From Limonium bicolor (lineage: Eukaryota; Streptophyta; Magnoliopsida; Caryophyllales; Plumbaginaceae), in assembly GCA_023374045.1 (NCBI GenBank), contig CM041779.1, positions 3,782,001 to 3,846,000 on the forward strand: a stretch of DNA of 64,000 nucleotides, in the 5' to 3' direction. The position numbers were made by a program, and so were the translations under genes. Every line of letters begins with the position of its first letter. Position 1 is the stretch's first letter. Positions 52,201 through 63,428 of this stretch are shown here, in pieces. The notes under the pieces are model-generated. The model was not told the origin of the DNA, ran no database searches, and saw nothing but the letters and a program-made list of their open reading frames with translations.

Positions 52201-54203
52201 GCTGGGTTGGGTTGTCTGCTACTTTTGGCATGGTTTGCTTAGCGTCCCGCTTTTGTACCGCTTTGCCGGACTTAGCCTATGCCCCTTAACAACTAAAAAA
52301 GGTTATTTTGTCAGCGTGTGTGAAATTTACAACTTCAAGTGCCGCGATAAATGCTTAGTTACTTTATGAAGAAGACTGCACGGAAAGATCAGAGATTTCA
52401 TCTAAGCGCTAGCATATGGATTTCATTATTAACCTTTTTCTTAGACCACTAATAAAGAAATTGGGTTGTGACTGAAATTTGAACCCACTATTATCCTCTT
52501 TTTGTTGCCGTGTGCAAAACAAGAAATCTACAGCGCATCTCCAACCAATATATGCAATATTACAAGAACAGAAATGCTAGAAACCATAAATAATTGACAG
52601 ACTTCTCAGGCTGGTTTCACAGTTTAAACTTCCCACCCTTGGGGCTTGGATTTTTTATGTAAATGCCATTGCGGGATGTCTCGACAGAATTCATTGGTTC
52701 TGATTCAAATATTGATTTTATAGAACAAGAGCAAGAAGGCCATCTGTGGAGCTAGAGGACAACCTTCTACCAAATATGCAGGCTGCATACATAAGATGGT
52801 GGGAGCACTCTTAACAAAATAAAAAAACAGTTGAAGCACTAAACAAATTATTTCTCAGTGACTATCAATACCATCGCCTAAGAAACAATGTAAAACCCAA
52901 CATTATCATACAGCTGATCGTCACATCAATACCCATCTCCGTATTCATCAGCTAAGACAAGCCAATCCGATTCCACAGATTTAAAACCCTCACAAAATGC
53001 TAATGGCTTTATTAACTACATCACTCACCATTTAACAGATTATAATGCATACTACCAATAAAATAATAACATATAAAACATACAAAATCCGTTACCCCCC
53101 CCCCCCCCCCCCCTGCAGCAATGGGCCACCCGGTGTTAAGGACCCGAGTAAGATACTAATATACATTCAAAACCCAAATCAGTATTCACAAAAACCCTTA
53201 CCTCCTGCAGCAGCGTCCCATCCAGAGTCTTAAAGATCCGGATAAGAGTTCCCTTGGAACTAGCAGTGGCCAAGATGCTCCCATCCTGGTTCAAAGCAAA
53301 ACAAGCAACCCTAGAATCATGAGCCATGATGAACTTGGTCCTCTTTGACGCATAATGCTCAACTCGAACCTGACCCTTTTGCAAGCCAGGGCAAACCAGA
53401 ACAAAATTCGAAGCAGTCTGAGAAACCTCACACAGCCCCTTGGGATTCGCAATTGTCTCAATCTGTGGTGTAAGAGCTTCAAATCGGCAAAATTATAGAC
53501 ATAAACCTTATGGTCCAACACACAACTATCCTATCACGCCTTAACCGGACCCCACGAACTCAGACCGAAAAGCGAGCTCACCGATACACCGGCTCTGGTG
53601 ATCGTCCCACACCATCACCTTATTGACGGGGTACTGAGGATCCGGCCCACCACCCACGAGAGCGAGGATGTTGTACCGATATAGCATCTCAACTTTACCA
53701 ATCCCCCTACCGACCTGAAAATCCCGACGAAAAATCTCCCGGAAAGGATCGCAGTTATAGATTCGGAATCCCCGATCAGTGCCAGCGGCGAAGCAGCCAT
53801 AGTCCTGATTGAAAGACACATGTAGAAGAGTGGGGGGCAGAGGGGAGTTGCTGTTCCCTACGGCTAAAGAGTCCGGGGAATACGGGGCAGCAGAACCGAG
53901 GGAAGGGCGGACAGGGGAGTGAGCAGGGAGAGTAGAGGTAGCGAAATTGGTCGAATTGGGGTTTGAATTGGATGGGGCTAAACCCCCACGATCAGAGACG
54001 TCGGAGAAGGCTGCTGTATTATCAGCATACGTGTCGGTAGCGGTATTTGTATCGCCGTTTTTGTCTTCGGCACCGGAGGTGGAGTCAGAGTAACCGTAGG
54101 AAGAAGAATCGTGATGCTGATTGATATCAGAAGAGGGGAAGCTGGGGTTGCTAGAAGTAGGTATGAAATTTTGGTTGTTCGGCCGAGTTGATAGAGTCGC
54201 CAT
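46235..54203 (-). CDS. ATG18: Autophagy-related protein 18 (ATG18/WIPI beta-propeller)
   Basis: Exons 53202-54203, 50526-50733, 46490-46670 and 46235-46322, all with GT-AG borders and consistent phase (1479 bases, 493 codons with stop). ATG18 binds PI3P and works with ATG2 in autophagosome growth. The N-terminal 110 residues are Ser/Asn-rich. WD-type propeller segments follow: [69 protein letters not shown] and SKGTLIRIF. The PI-binding FRRG-type motif is VRRG, at the start of exon 2. The last exon encodes FYRCQFDP and ends NFLKPEEE, as in plant ATG18a. Exon 1 carries three indels: -1 near 53555, -1 near 53520 and +2 near 53466. The net frame is restored, but as sequenced the frame stops at 53541. 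A LINE lies in the 3.9-kb intron. Confidence 0.9.
46875..49776 (+). mobile_element. 5'-truncated L1-type LINE in an ATG18 intron
   Basis: Plus-strand ORF2 pieces, opposite to ATG18 transcription: 46880-47545 ([21 protein letters not shown]), 47543-48613 (RT with [14 protein letters not shown], catalytic FADD in [17 protein letters not shown]), 49133-49615 (zf-RVT-like: [18 protein letters not shown], then WESRNKLVF). A one-base G excess in GGGGG near 47545 shifts the frame, and more shifts fall at 48600-49130. No ORF1, endonuclease or RNase H is present. Ends in a poly-A at about 49762-49776. No target duplication was recognised. It is a different LINE lineage from 1-10713. Confidence 0.88.
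48779..48798. repeat. Poly-G tract, 20 bases
   Basis: Uninterrupted G run inside the broken ORF2 of the intronic LINE. Confidence 0.9.
49777..50525. other. ATG18 intron sequence to the right of the LINE
   Basis: No exon or mobile element recognised. Includes a short inverted phrase around CTTTGACAACTCTACT near 50215-50235. Confidence 0.5.
51673..51693. repeat. Poly-G tract, 21 bases
   Basis: Uninterrupted G run in intron 1 of ATG18. Confidence 0.9.
53095..53113. repeat. Poly-C tract, 19 bases
   Basis: Uninterrupted C run in intron 1 of ATG18, 89 bases from the exon 1 donor. Confidence 0.9.
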
Positions 54204-54625
54204 AGCAAGCTTTCCGTCAGATTTCTAGACCTTTCCCACTCGACTCGAGGACGAAATCGAAAGCTCGCCTGGTTGCGACTTGCGAACAGAGGAAAGATAG
54301 AGAGGGGAAGAGTATAATTATACAATTAGAACTAACTATGGAGAACAAATAGAGATATAATGGTGATTTGGTTTAGCACCGATGGCCGTATCCGTCGATG
54401 GATGGAAGTATAGAGATTTCGTGCCGATAGAGCGTTGTGTTTGTTTGGATCCCAAGAAAAATAAGCTTTATCCGAGAAAGGAGTAGACTTTGGGTACTAG
54501 TTCGGTCACAGCGCAGAAACGATCCATTAACCAGAGAGTGGGACCGACCGGACCATAATTTATCAGTTACTCCGGTTCTTCAACCATAAAACAGGAGCAT
54601 TGTCCGGGACTTTCCACATTGATTT

Positions 54626-55039
54626 GGGAAAATTCATAATATATCCTTTTGTTTTTTTTTAATTCATAATATATCTCTATTAGTTTTTGTAATTTAACTT
54701 TAAACATATTTAACTATTATCAAAAATTGATAAAATTTTACATGATGATGTTAAAGTGTTATATTTTGATCCAATATCAAATCTGAAGTTTTTAAGCTCA
54801 CATGTGACCTGTGGGACCCAATACAAATTGTGACATGTTCATTGGGTCTCACATGTCACATATGAGCTTAAAAAGCTTCAAATTTGATATTGGACCAAAA
54901 TATAACACTTTAGCATCGTCCATGTAAAGTTTCATCAATTTCGGACAATATTTAACCATGTTTAAAGTTGAATTACGAAAACCATCAGGGGTATATTGTG
55001 AATTACGAAAGAAAAAATGGGTATATTGTGAATTTTCAC
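54626..55039. mobile_element. MULE-type foldback MITE, copy C
   Basis: 414 bases, same inverted-repeat structure and phrases as copies A and B. The right terminus is altered (GTGAATTTTCAC) and no 9-bp duplication is evident, so it is probably older. It lies about 420 bases upstream of the ATG18 start. Confidence 0.85.
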
Positions 55040-55286
55040 TTAATCTTTACACTTGTTACTAGTTTATTTGTTTATTTTTCTTCTTTCCTGGTGGGTTCCA
55101 CCTTTCCTCTCACAATAATAGCTTTATCTTAAAGCTAGTAAAACCTGCGTTTAAAAAATGAGGGGATTAATGTTGACATCGAAAGACCCCTTAAGCTTGA
55201 AATGTTCCAAGCTCTTCTGTTTGGTATTGGAACAGGCGGAAGATGTTGCACACCGTCGGTGCATAATATTGTGCGGCTGGGGAGTT

Positions 55287-56107
55287 AGCAGTTCAGTCAG
55301 CAGTCCAGTTAGTTGTTGACTGTTTGCTTTTTGTTATATTAATTTTAAATTATTGTATCTTTTAAAATATAAGTCCAAAATATAAAAAAAATTACACCAT
55401 TGTTCATCTAAATTCAAGCTCATCAAAACAAGACCAGGCATGAATATGTTTTGAGAAGTTTAAAAATTTATGTTAATTACATATATAAATGCATATATAT
55501 CAATGAGACTTATGATTCATAACATCATTTTAGTGTATCATTGTATACCCATAACATCATTTTAGTGTATCATAATATCAATTTTAATGAATCATAATAC
55601 CAAAATTAATGAATCATATCTTCATTTTAATGTATCATCATAAACATATAAAAATAAAATTTTGTACACAATAATACAACATAAAACAATATTTGGTATG
55701 TGTGGAAAATACCGGATTCATCATATAAGGTTTAAAATACAACATACAACAATAATAATACACTACAAAACAATTATGATTTTTATTGGTTCCGAAGTTT
55801 GCTATCTAATTCACCACTTATTAGTTAATGAATCATAACATCAATTTTAATGAATCATAATATCAAAACTAATGAATCATATTATGATTTTAGTGTATCA
55901 TCGTACACATGTAAATATTAAATTTTTTCCAAAGTTGTCAAAACATATCCATGACTGGTCTTGTTTTGAAGAGTTTGAACTTAGGTGAACAATGATATAT
56001 TTTTTTTCATTTCGGTATATTTAAAAGTTACAACCATTTAAAGTTAATATAGTAAAAAGACAGCCCAATCAGCAAAACATTCCAGTCAGCAGCTGACTGG
56101 GACTACC
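55287..56107. mobile_element. Long-inverted-repeat transposon, copy 2
   Basis: Same family as 42048-43375 but with one interior unit instead of three (landmark near 55714). Left end GCAGTTCAGTCAGCAG, right end CAGCTGACTGGGACTACC. No target duplication recognised. Confidence 0.7.
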
Positions 56108-56460
56108 ACATATGCATGCCGCAGCCGCATTGCGTAGCCGACCCGTAGCGTCTAATCTGCCGTATTGGAAACTACATGCAATTTGTCACCGCCTCTTTTT
56201 GTCCTATAAATCTTCATCCTCCCCCCCCCCCCCCCCACACACACACCGTGTCTTTTCTCGTTCTTATGCTGAATTTTGCTTGCTATTATTGGAACCCGAA
56301 AGACACCCCCTTTCCTTCCTCTATTGTCTCTCCCCAACATCTCCTAGTCTATCTGCTCTGTCGATCATCCCACCACTAGTTCCCTCTCTCGATGGTGATC
56401 TAAGAGGCAATAACTTCCTTCCTCCCTTGGGCGGTGTCTCCTAGGTTACCTTTTTTCTCA
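56108..56460. other. Region with 16-base poly-C, no gene seen
   Basis: C run at 56221-56236 followed by CA repeats. Short open frames on both strands are low-complexity and match no family I know. Confidence 0.4.
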
Positions 56461-57200
56461 CCTGGAAATTAGCCAACCACACCCGTTCAATTCTTATAAC
56501 ACAATTGGAGTGTGTTTGGTGGTTTTCTCTTCTGTAAGGTAGCACCACACTACTTTATTTTTGAATTCGAGACCTTCCAAGTTATGCATGCGGTGCTAGT
56601 TAGAGGGCCCTGGCTAGTTAAAGGGTTATTTGAAGTCCAGCATTGGGAGCCAAGTGTTGCAATCGCAAACCAGGAATTACAATGGATTCCATGTTGGATC
56701 CAGATTTATGATGTCCCAAGAGCTTACTACAATGTTCAGTTTGTAGCACAGGTAGCGACCAAGTTGGGCCGCTTTTCAAGCATCATGGAGGACCCTACCT
56801 CCTCGGGGTTTAAGTATGTTTGTATCAAGGTATTACTCAACATCCACATCTCAGTTGATGGATAATTTTTGGTGTTTACCATCACGTATGACAACATGTC
56901 CCATATTTGTACCAAATGTGGAGTCTTCTTGCATGTATCAGATAGCTACCCAAACATGGTTGGTGGGGGTGAAGAGGAGTCGTACCGAATGTGGTTGTCT
57001 ACGGAGGCCTTTTTTGGCTCGCTTCAAGACGAGGGAGGTAATACCCCGACCAAAGGCATTGACTATCTTTGACCTACTTGGCCAGGGTGACCCAACCGTC
57101 TCCACAGAGATTGGACTATACGTGTGCCCCTACCAAGGATGATCACATCAACACAGGATCGTGCCCTGTTTTCCTGAATCGATGCCATGCAAATAGGCGA
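56461..57200 (+). pseudogene. LINE ORF1 relic (DUF4283 plus broken zinc knuckle)
   Basis: 56512-56865 encodes the DUF4283 core (GPWLVKGLFEVQHWEPS...WIQIYDVP). After a frameshift at about 56865 comes a degraded knuckle, FTITYDNMSHICTKCGVFLHV, in which the fourth Cys is replaced. No ORF2 follows. It complements the ORF1 C-terminal part seen at 1-651. Confidence 0.7.
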
Positions 57201-57253
57201 CCAATCTAGGGGGCTTGGGAAGCGTCCATTCCAGCAGCATCACAGAGGCTACA

Positions 57254-58498
57254 TGATAAGTGGTGAAATAGTGTTATTTTAAGGTCTTTATTCATCTTCA
57301 TTTACTTGGTGCATAACCTATTTCACCACTTTATGGAGTACTTTTGTGATTATTAGTGAGCTTATACTTTTGACATCTTGAATAGGAAAATAATCATTTG
57401 AGTACATTTTGAAAGCTTAAATTGAGGTTGCATCAATGATCAAACACTTTGGGAAGGATGTCAAGCCAATGGGAAGCATCTAGAGGATTTGGGTGCAAAA
57501 AGAAGCTCGTTGGAGCTGACTGACCCAGGTGGGTCGGTCCAACTCATCTACACCCTACTGCACTCGACCGACCCAAGGCGACCTGCCCAGATTTGAGTTT
57601 TAAAAGTCTGATTTTGGGGCATCTCTTCTCGTTCTTTATTCCATATGATTCCAACCTAAAAGAGGAGAGAGGAGAGAGAGAAAAACAAGGGAGAAAAAGA
57701 AGAGGAGAAAAGATGAGAAGAAGAGGAGGAAGAAGGGCTTGAAGTCTTCCATTGAAGTTCAAAAGCTCCTCCAATGGCTAATTCCCTCTTTTCTCTTCTC
57801 TTTTCATTTTTAATGGTTGAGTAGTCTCATCTTGTATCCTAGGATGGGGTTTGACTCTAACATTACTCATTGAATGCTCTTGACCTAACTCATTGAATAC
57901 TCGTTTTATCTCCTTCAATATTCAATTAATTTTAGCTTGATCAACTATGTCCTTTATGGTGGTTCCCTTCAACATTTGACTTTAAGTTAGGAACTTGACC
58001 AAGAAGGAATAAACCCTAACTTTTGCACACTTGAATTTAGGGGGTAAAATCTTAGGGTTATTATTTAAGAGCTTGTTCTTAATGCTACCTAGTAACTTGA
58101 ACTTCTTTAATTAAAAGGTTTGATTAATTAGGTAATAATTGATTGTTCCGTGATTTGGGGATTCTTGATTTTAGCTATAATATACAAGTTGAGAATGAGT
58201 TATAGTTGTGAGTTTCATTGGGTGATTTAGATGATTCCCTACTATCCTAGGGTACTTTTCCATCAATTCCAACTTAATCACTTTAGATTACTGTTTTTCC
58301 TTGTTATATCACACAACTAAGCTTGCCTCTAGCTAAACCCCCATTTATAGTTTTTAATTGCAATTTACTAAGATATCAAAGCTTGGGATTGAGAAACTAA
58401 TTTCCTTGTGGATACGACACTTGTTGTATTACAATGAATTGGGTGCACTTGCCCATTTTAGCTAGGTCTTACTACCTATGTTAGCATTTTCTTCAACA
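57254..58498 (+). repeat. Probable solo LTR (Tat/Athila-like)
   Basis: Begins TGATAAGTGGTGAAATAG, like the TGATAAGTGC start of the nested element's LTR, and its end has the GTGGATACGACACTTGTTG phrase usual near the 3' end of such LTRs, closing in CA near 58498. A short purine-rich GAGAGGAGAGAGAG tract lies at 57663-57680. No primer site follows, and no exact 5-bp duplication is seen, so the borders are uncertain. Confidence 0.5.
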
Positions 58499-61400
58499 TT
58501 GCACGAGAGTGAAATACCCCAATAAATTAATTTAAATTAATTTTAGGGGATTTTCTTTTATTAAAAAATTAAATTATGATATGGAATAATGATATTAAAT
58601 TATTATATGGAGTTGTGAAATTTATTTAGGGGTTTTCTCCTTTAACCTAATTATTATATTGGTATTATGAATTTATAATAAGATTTATAAGTCAATAAAT
58701 CTTGGGAAAAATTATTAAACACTCCAAAATATTATAAAGATTTAGGAAGTGTTTGGAACATTGTTTGAAACAAAAGTCATATAAAAATTCTAGAAACCTT
58801 AAAGCTTATTAAGCCTTGCTAGAGTTGACTTTTTGAGAATGGCAAACCAGGCCATGAAACCTATACCAATAAATAGGTTATGAAAAACCATGAAGATCGA
58901 TAAAAAGAACGTCAAAAACGGATCATCCTAGCCAAAGTTATGCTAGATTGAAGTTTTGAATCAAAATTTTAAGAGATGCCACGGTCACTCTGTAATGGGT
59001 CCCACACTTAGCCGTTTCTTCCCTGATTTTCGGGAACCGATTTCCTTACTTTGCCCTAACTTTAGACAGCTATAACTTTTACATCTCGCAATATTTTTCC
59101 ATGCCGTCTTCACCATTCTCTTCTCCTACAATTCCTCTTAAACCATTACTCATTACAAACCCTAAATCCTTCTGAGTCAACCGGAAAATCGAGCCAAAGT
59201 AGCCCCTTGCGAAACTGTTTCCAGAATTCCAGGATTCCCTTTGTTTTCAGGTAACTTGCGTCAATCATAACTTCTTCGTTAATCAACCAAAATTCTATTT
59301 CTTTAGCTCGTTGTAAAGATCTCTAATCCCTCTACAACTTTCATGTTATGCCCAAGCCCAATTCGTAACCAGTTGGGAGATATAGAGGTCTAAAGTTTCG
59401 GTTTCAATAGCACATAAAATAATACCGAAACGGAGAGGTAAACTCGTGTTTTGCGACTTCGATTTCTTTCTGTGTGATGCGAGTTAGGATTAGTGCTTGC
59501 TATCATTGTGTTAGATCTATGTTTCTTCTTTCTAACGAGCCCAAGAACATGGCCTAACTCGATCTAGAACGCATTTTATAGATCTCCAAAGTTGCCACCA
59601 CGAATGTCAAAGTTCAGTTTTTTCCAGATTTCTGATTTCGAAATCACCCAAATTCGCACACTCCGGTGAGTCTCCGATCAAATTTCTCGTTTTTGCTGTT
59701 CGTAGTTGTATTATACCGATCTAACCCATGTCTCAATTTAGCCAATTACGTGTTAGATTAGGAGAATTTGTAGGATTTGCAATCGAATTAAATTCTGAAA
59801 CCGAAACTAACCCTAACCTTCGAATTGATTTCGAAACTGGGTGTATACTGCATTATAATGGGGAAAACGGTCTAAATAGAACCGAAATTTGATTACGAAG
59901 CTATAGAAACAGAATCACTCGATTTCGTTCTGTAGATTGTGAGAAAAACGCGAATTAGTACTCGGGTATCAAGGAGAAATCGGGGAAGAACTCAGCGTTC
60001 AGTATCCGTCGGATCTTAGTTAAGAGATTTGGACGGCTGAGATTAAAACGTTTCAGATTAAGTTTTATAAATTCCAGTAAATAGTCCTAACTTGTGGGTT
60101 AATTTAAATATCTTCCCGAATGTATTTTGACTTGAAATTTAACCATAGATTCCTTATTTAATCTAGTTTATTTTGATGTAAATTATTATGGTTTTGGAGT
60201 TTTAAAACATAAGTTATGATTTTTTCAAGTTACGGGTTTTCTGGAGTTATTTGGCTAAATTAAAAGATATTTTTATGAAATAAAAATTTTATAATATGTA
60301 TAAATGTTATAGTTATTGTATATTAAATTGGGAATTTTGGGCAATGGTAAAAAGGTTTTAAAATTGTGTTTATGAGTTTTTCAAGAATAACTTATAAATA
60401 TGGTTTTAATGTAATCAAAAATTAAAGTGTAGTGATTAATGAACTTTAAGGTTGGGGAAAATATAATAAGACTAATTAACATTTAATACATTATGTTTAT
60501 AAATATTTTGGGTATTAACTTTAAGTGAAGTAAAAATTGTTACATATATATATATATATATTTATATGAGAGAAAAAAATAGAAACTTATATTAAATCAA
60601 GGAATTTAACTAAACTACATTTTATTTATTATATATAATATGGAAGCTAATATGTTTACCTAAAACTAAGGGAAATACTCTATTTTATAAACCATAAATC
60701 AGTTGTGGATATGTCTAAAAGATATTAAAATAATTAAATACAATAAATTTCTTAAAGAATGTTCTGGATAAATCTTGATATATGTGGATATATATATAAA
60801 TACAATAAAAATAGATAAAGGAAATAACATTCCTTGTGAGAAATATAATAGGAAGGATATATATATATACGATAAATAAATAAATAAAAGGAAGAAAATA
60901 CCTTATAGAAAATATAATATGAAGGAATTAATGAGTTAAACTAAACCTCTACGTGATACTATAAAAGAATATTATATGAGGTGGTATTAATTTATGGTTA
61001 TAGGTTGAGTTATTTTAGTTATCTTTGAGTTTCTAAGATTTATATAAACCGTATTTAAACACACGTATATATTTAGTCAATGACCACAATGTAAATCTAT
61101 AATTTGGTTAAGAAATTAATAAGTTGAAATTTAGGAATATTTGTAATTAGTCTACATAAAGTGTTACACAAATAGATCTTATATATAATTAATAATAAAA
61201 TGAATGAAATACTTTACATTTAAATGTTCTTATTATATAAACAATAGTAAAATAAATGAGTTACTTTTACATCTACATGTGAAGAGGATAAATAAGTCTA
61301 GATTTAATTATTTCTTAATATTTATAGTATTGAGTAATAACTTAATATTTTAAGATAAAATCATTAAAAGGATTATGATAAAACTATATTAAACTACGAT

Positions 61401-62771
61401 TAGGAGATTAATCTAAATAATAATCCTTAAGTTTCTTGGAATTAGTTAAGCCAATAAAATACATTCATTACCAATATTCGGGATGTGAGTTTATAAATAA
61501 GTGATGTACATAATAGTTAAAGATTTACAAAAGGTTTGTAAATAGAATTTGATACTTAAAATCATTGAACCTTTAATTAGATGAAACTAGGTTACATAAG
61601 AGATTATATTGATTTACCTTTTGACACTGGAAAATTAATGTGTCATTTGAATATAAGGTATGGGGATTTTTTTTAGAATATATTATCTTATTAAATAGTT
61701 AACAGTTTCACTTACGATCCATAATTTAATTCTTTGATAAATTCTACCTTATGTAGATATATTGTCCATCCTAAATACAATAAAGGAAATTAATTTATTA
61801 AGTTATACCTTTGAAACCTTTAGGTTTTGCAAAACAATTTAAAACGTATTTAAGACTTAAGTTAGTGAAGTTTAGTATAAAAGGTTAACATAGCCTATGG
61901 AGGGAATGGTGTGTAAAAAAATAGAACATTTAGGAAATTAAATGTAAGTAGGATACACAAAAGGTTATCTTAAAACACTTATTATATAGTTATGATAAAG
62001 TAAATATATACCTTGTGGATACTGAATGTAAGAGTTCGATGAGTCTAAGTTAAGTATAATATGGTTATTTCAAGATGAAAGTAATTTAACATCTTATGAC
62101 AAGATTTTTAGATGGTTGTAATTGTAATTAAAGTTATTCTGAACTAAAGATAAGATAAATGAGTTTAGTAACTCGATTAAGTTATAATAAAATGCGTCTA
62201 CAAACACTATGATTCCAATATACAAGATGTAGGTTCTTAATTAAGTTAAGGGAAAACTTAATCATAATGGGTTGTCTAGTAGAAATTGTTTGAATACATA
62301 ATCTTTACATTGTGAGATAATAGTATAGTATTCTGAGATGAGTCCATCATAGGTCATAATACAATGTTTATTTTAAATTAAGAATAGAGGTATTGAGCTT
62401 AAGATTATTGTCGAAATTCTTAGATTTAATTATATAACATAAACACATTTATGATATAGAGGTCTCAAAAGTCTTGAATGTGAGGATTGTGGTTAAGTAT
62501 GAATAAAGTGGATAGGAGTGGACAATTAGCAAATGTTGATCGAATACATTCTTGATCTACACCTTGGGCTATACAACGTTCTCAGATAACACAAAGATTA
62601 TACATAACATTAAGTGAGGGCTTAAAAGATAATTGAGACTTTGAAATAAGAGTAAGGAGTTTATTTAAGCGTAACATAGGCTACAAGTGATTGATGGTAG
62701 ATTACCTTAATATTCTTCAGAGTACTGTTGATTGTTTGCGCAAGTTGATTAGAATGCTACAGCGTTACCAG
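58499..62771. other. Long AT-rich tract, probably decayed LTR-element sequence
   Basis: About 4.3 kb without a coding domain in any frame. The first 1.5 kb is more GC-balanced and contains plant LTR-like phrases; from 60,000 on it is strongly AT-rich with small TATATA runs (60541-60560). No retrotransposon protein motif seen. Confidence 0.4.
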
Positions 62772-62892
62772 GTACGATTTCTCGTACTCAGCTTGTTGTG
62801 TTTGGACTCTATGGAATGTTTTGTACGATTTCTCGTACTCAGCTTGATGTGTTTTGGACTTTATGGAATGTTTTGTACGATTTCTCGTACTA
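62772..62892. repeat. Tandem repeat, unit 51-52 bases, about 2.3 copies
   Basis: Unit starts GTACGATTTCTCGTACTCAG (itself containing the GTACGA...TCGTAC hairpin) and continues TTGGACT.TATGGAATGTTTT. Starts at 62772, 62823 and 62875. Confidence 0.85.
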
Positions 62893-63204
62893 CGTTATTT
62901 TGGCTGATTGACTTGTGGAATGTTTTGGAAAACCTAACTGGCTTTAGAGGAACTTCTAAAAAAAGGAAATGGTGTGTGACTGACTCAGCTTGTGTGACTA
63001 ACTGAGCCTTGGATGTGGAACTCACTTGGGTATTGGTTTCTTCTACTTGGTGTTCCGTAGACACTGACTGCTTAGGGTTTACGCTTCTGCACTTGTAGGA
63101 CTGAGTGTTTTGGTATTGCTCTGGGTAGTTGGTGATCTAGTGGGAATTTGGAAAAGAGGTCAATCTTGGAAATCTTCCTTTCGACGTGCGCGCGTCTTAA
63201 TGGT

Positions 63205-63428
63205 AACAGCAGGGGGCTGTATATCCCTCGCCCATAGGGGCATTGATATTTAACAGTAGGGGGCTGTATATCCCTCGCTCATAGGGCATTGATATTTGAC
63301 AGTGAGGGGCTGAATCCCCTGTCCTTAGTGGACGTGATAGACAGTGAGGGGCTGTATATCCCCTGTCCTTAGTGGACGTGATAAACAGTGAGGGGCTGTA
63401 TATCCCCTGTCCTAAAAGGACGTGATTG
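63205..63428. repeat. Tandem hairpin-bearing repeat, unit 42-47 bases, five copies
   Basis: Each unit contains AGGGGCTGTATATCCCCT, a perfect or near-perfect inverted repeat, and in the last three copies a second small hairpin GTCC..AGTGGAC. Units start at about 63206, 63253, 63299, 63341 and 63385. Confidence 0.85.

Larger units (their letters stand above)
50734..53201. other. Intron 1 of ATG18
   Basis: 2468 bases between splice sites, with no coding domain seen. Holds a 21-base poly-G (51673-51693) and a 19-base poly-C (53095-53113). Confidence 0.6.

Noticed and set aside
54617..55048. 9-bp target duplication for foldback copy C
   Set aside because: CATTGATTT on the left and TTAATCTTT on the right do not match convincingly.
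57249..58503. 5-bp target duplication for the probable solo LTR
   Set aside because: CTACA on the left matches neither TTGCA nor CGAGA on the right.
63205..63428. CRISPR-like array
   Set aside because: Units are contiguous variants of one tandem repeat without unique spacers, in plant nuclear DNA.
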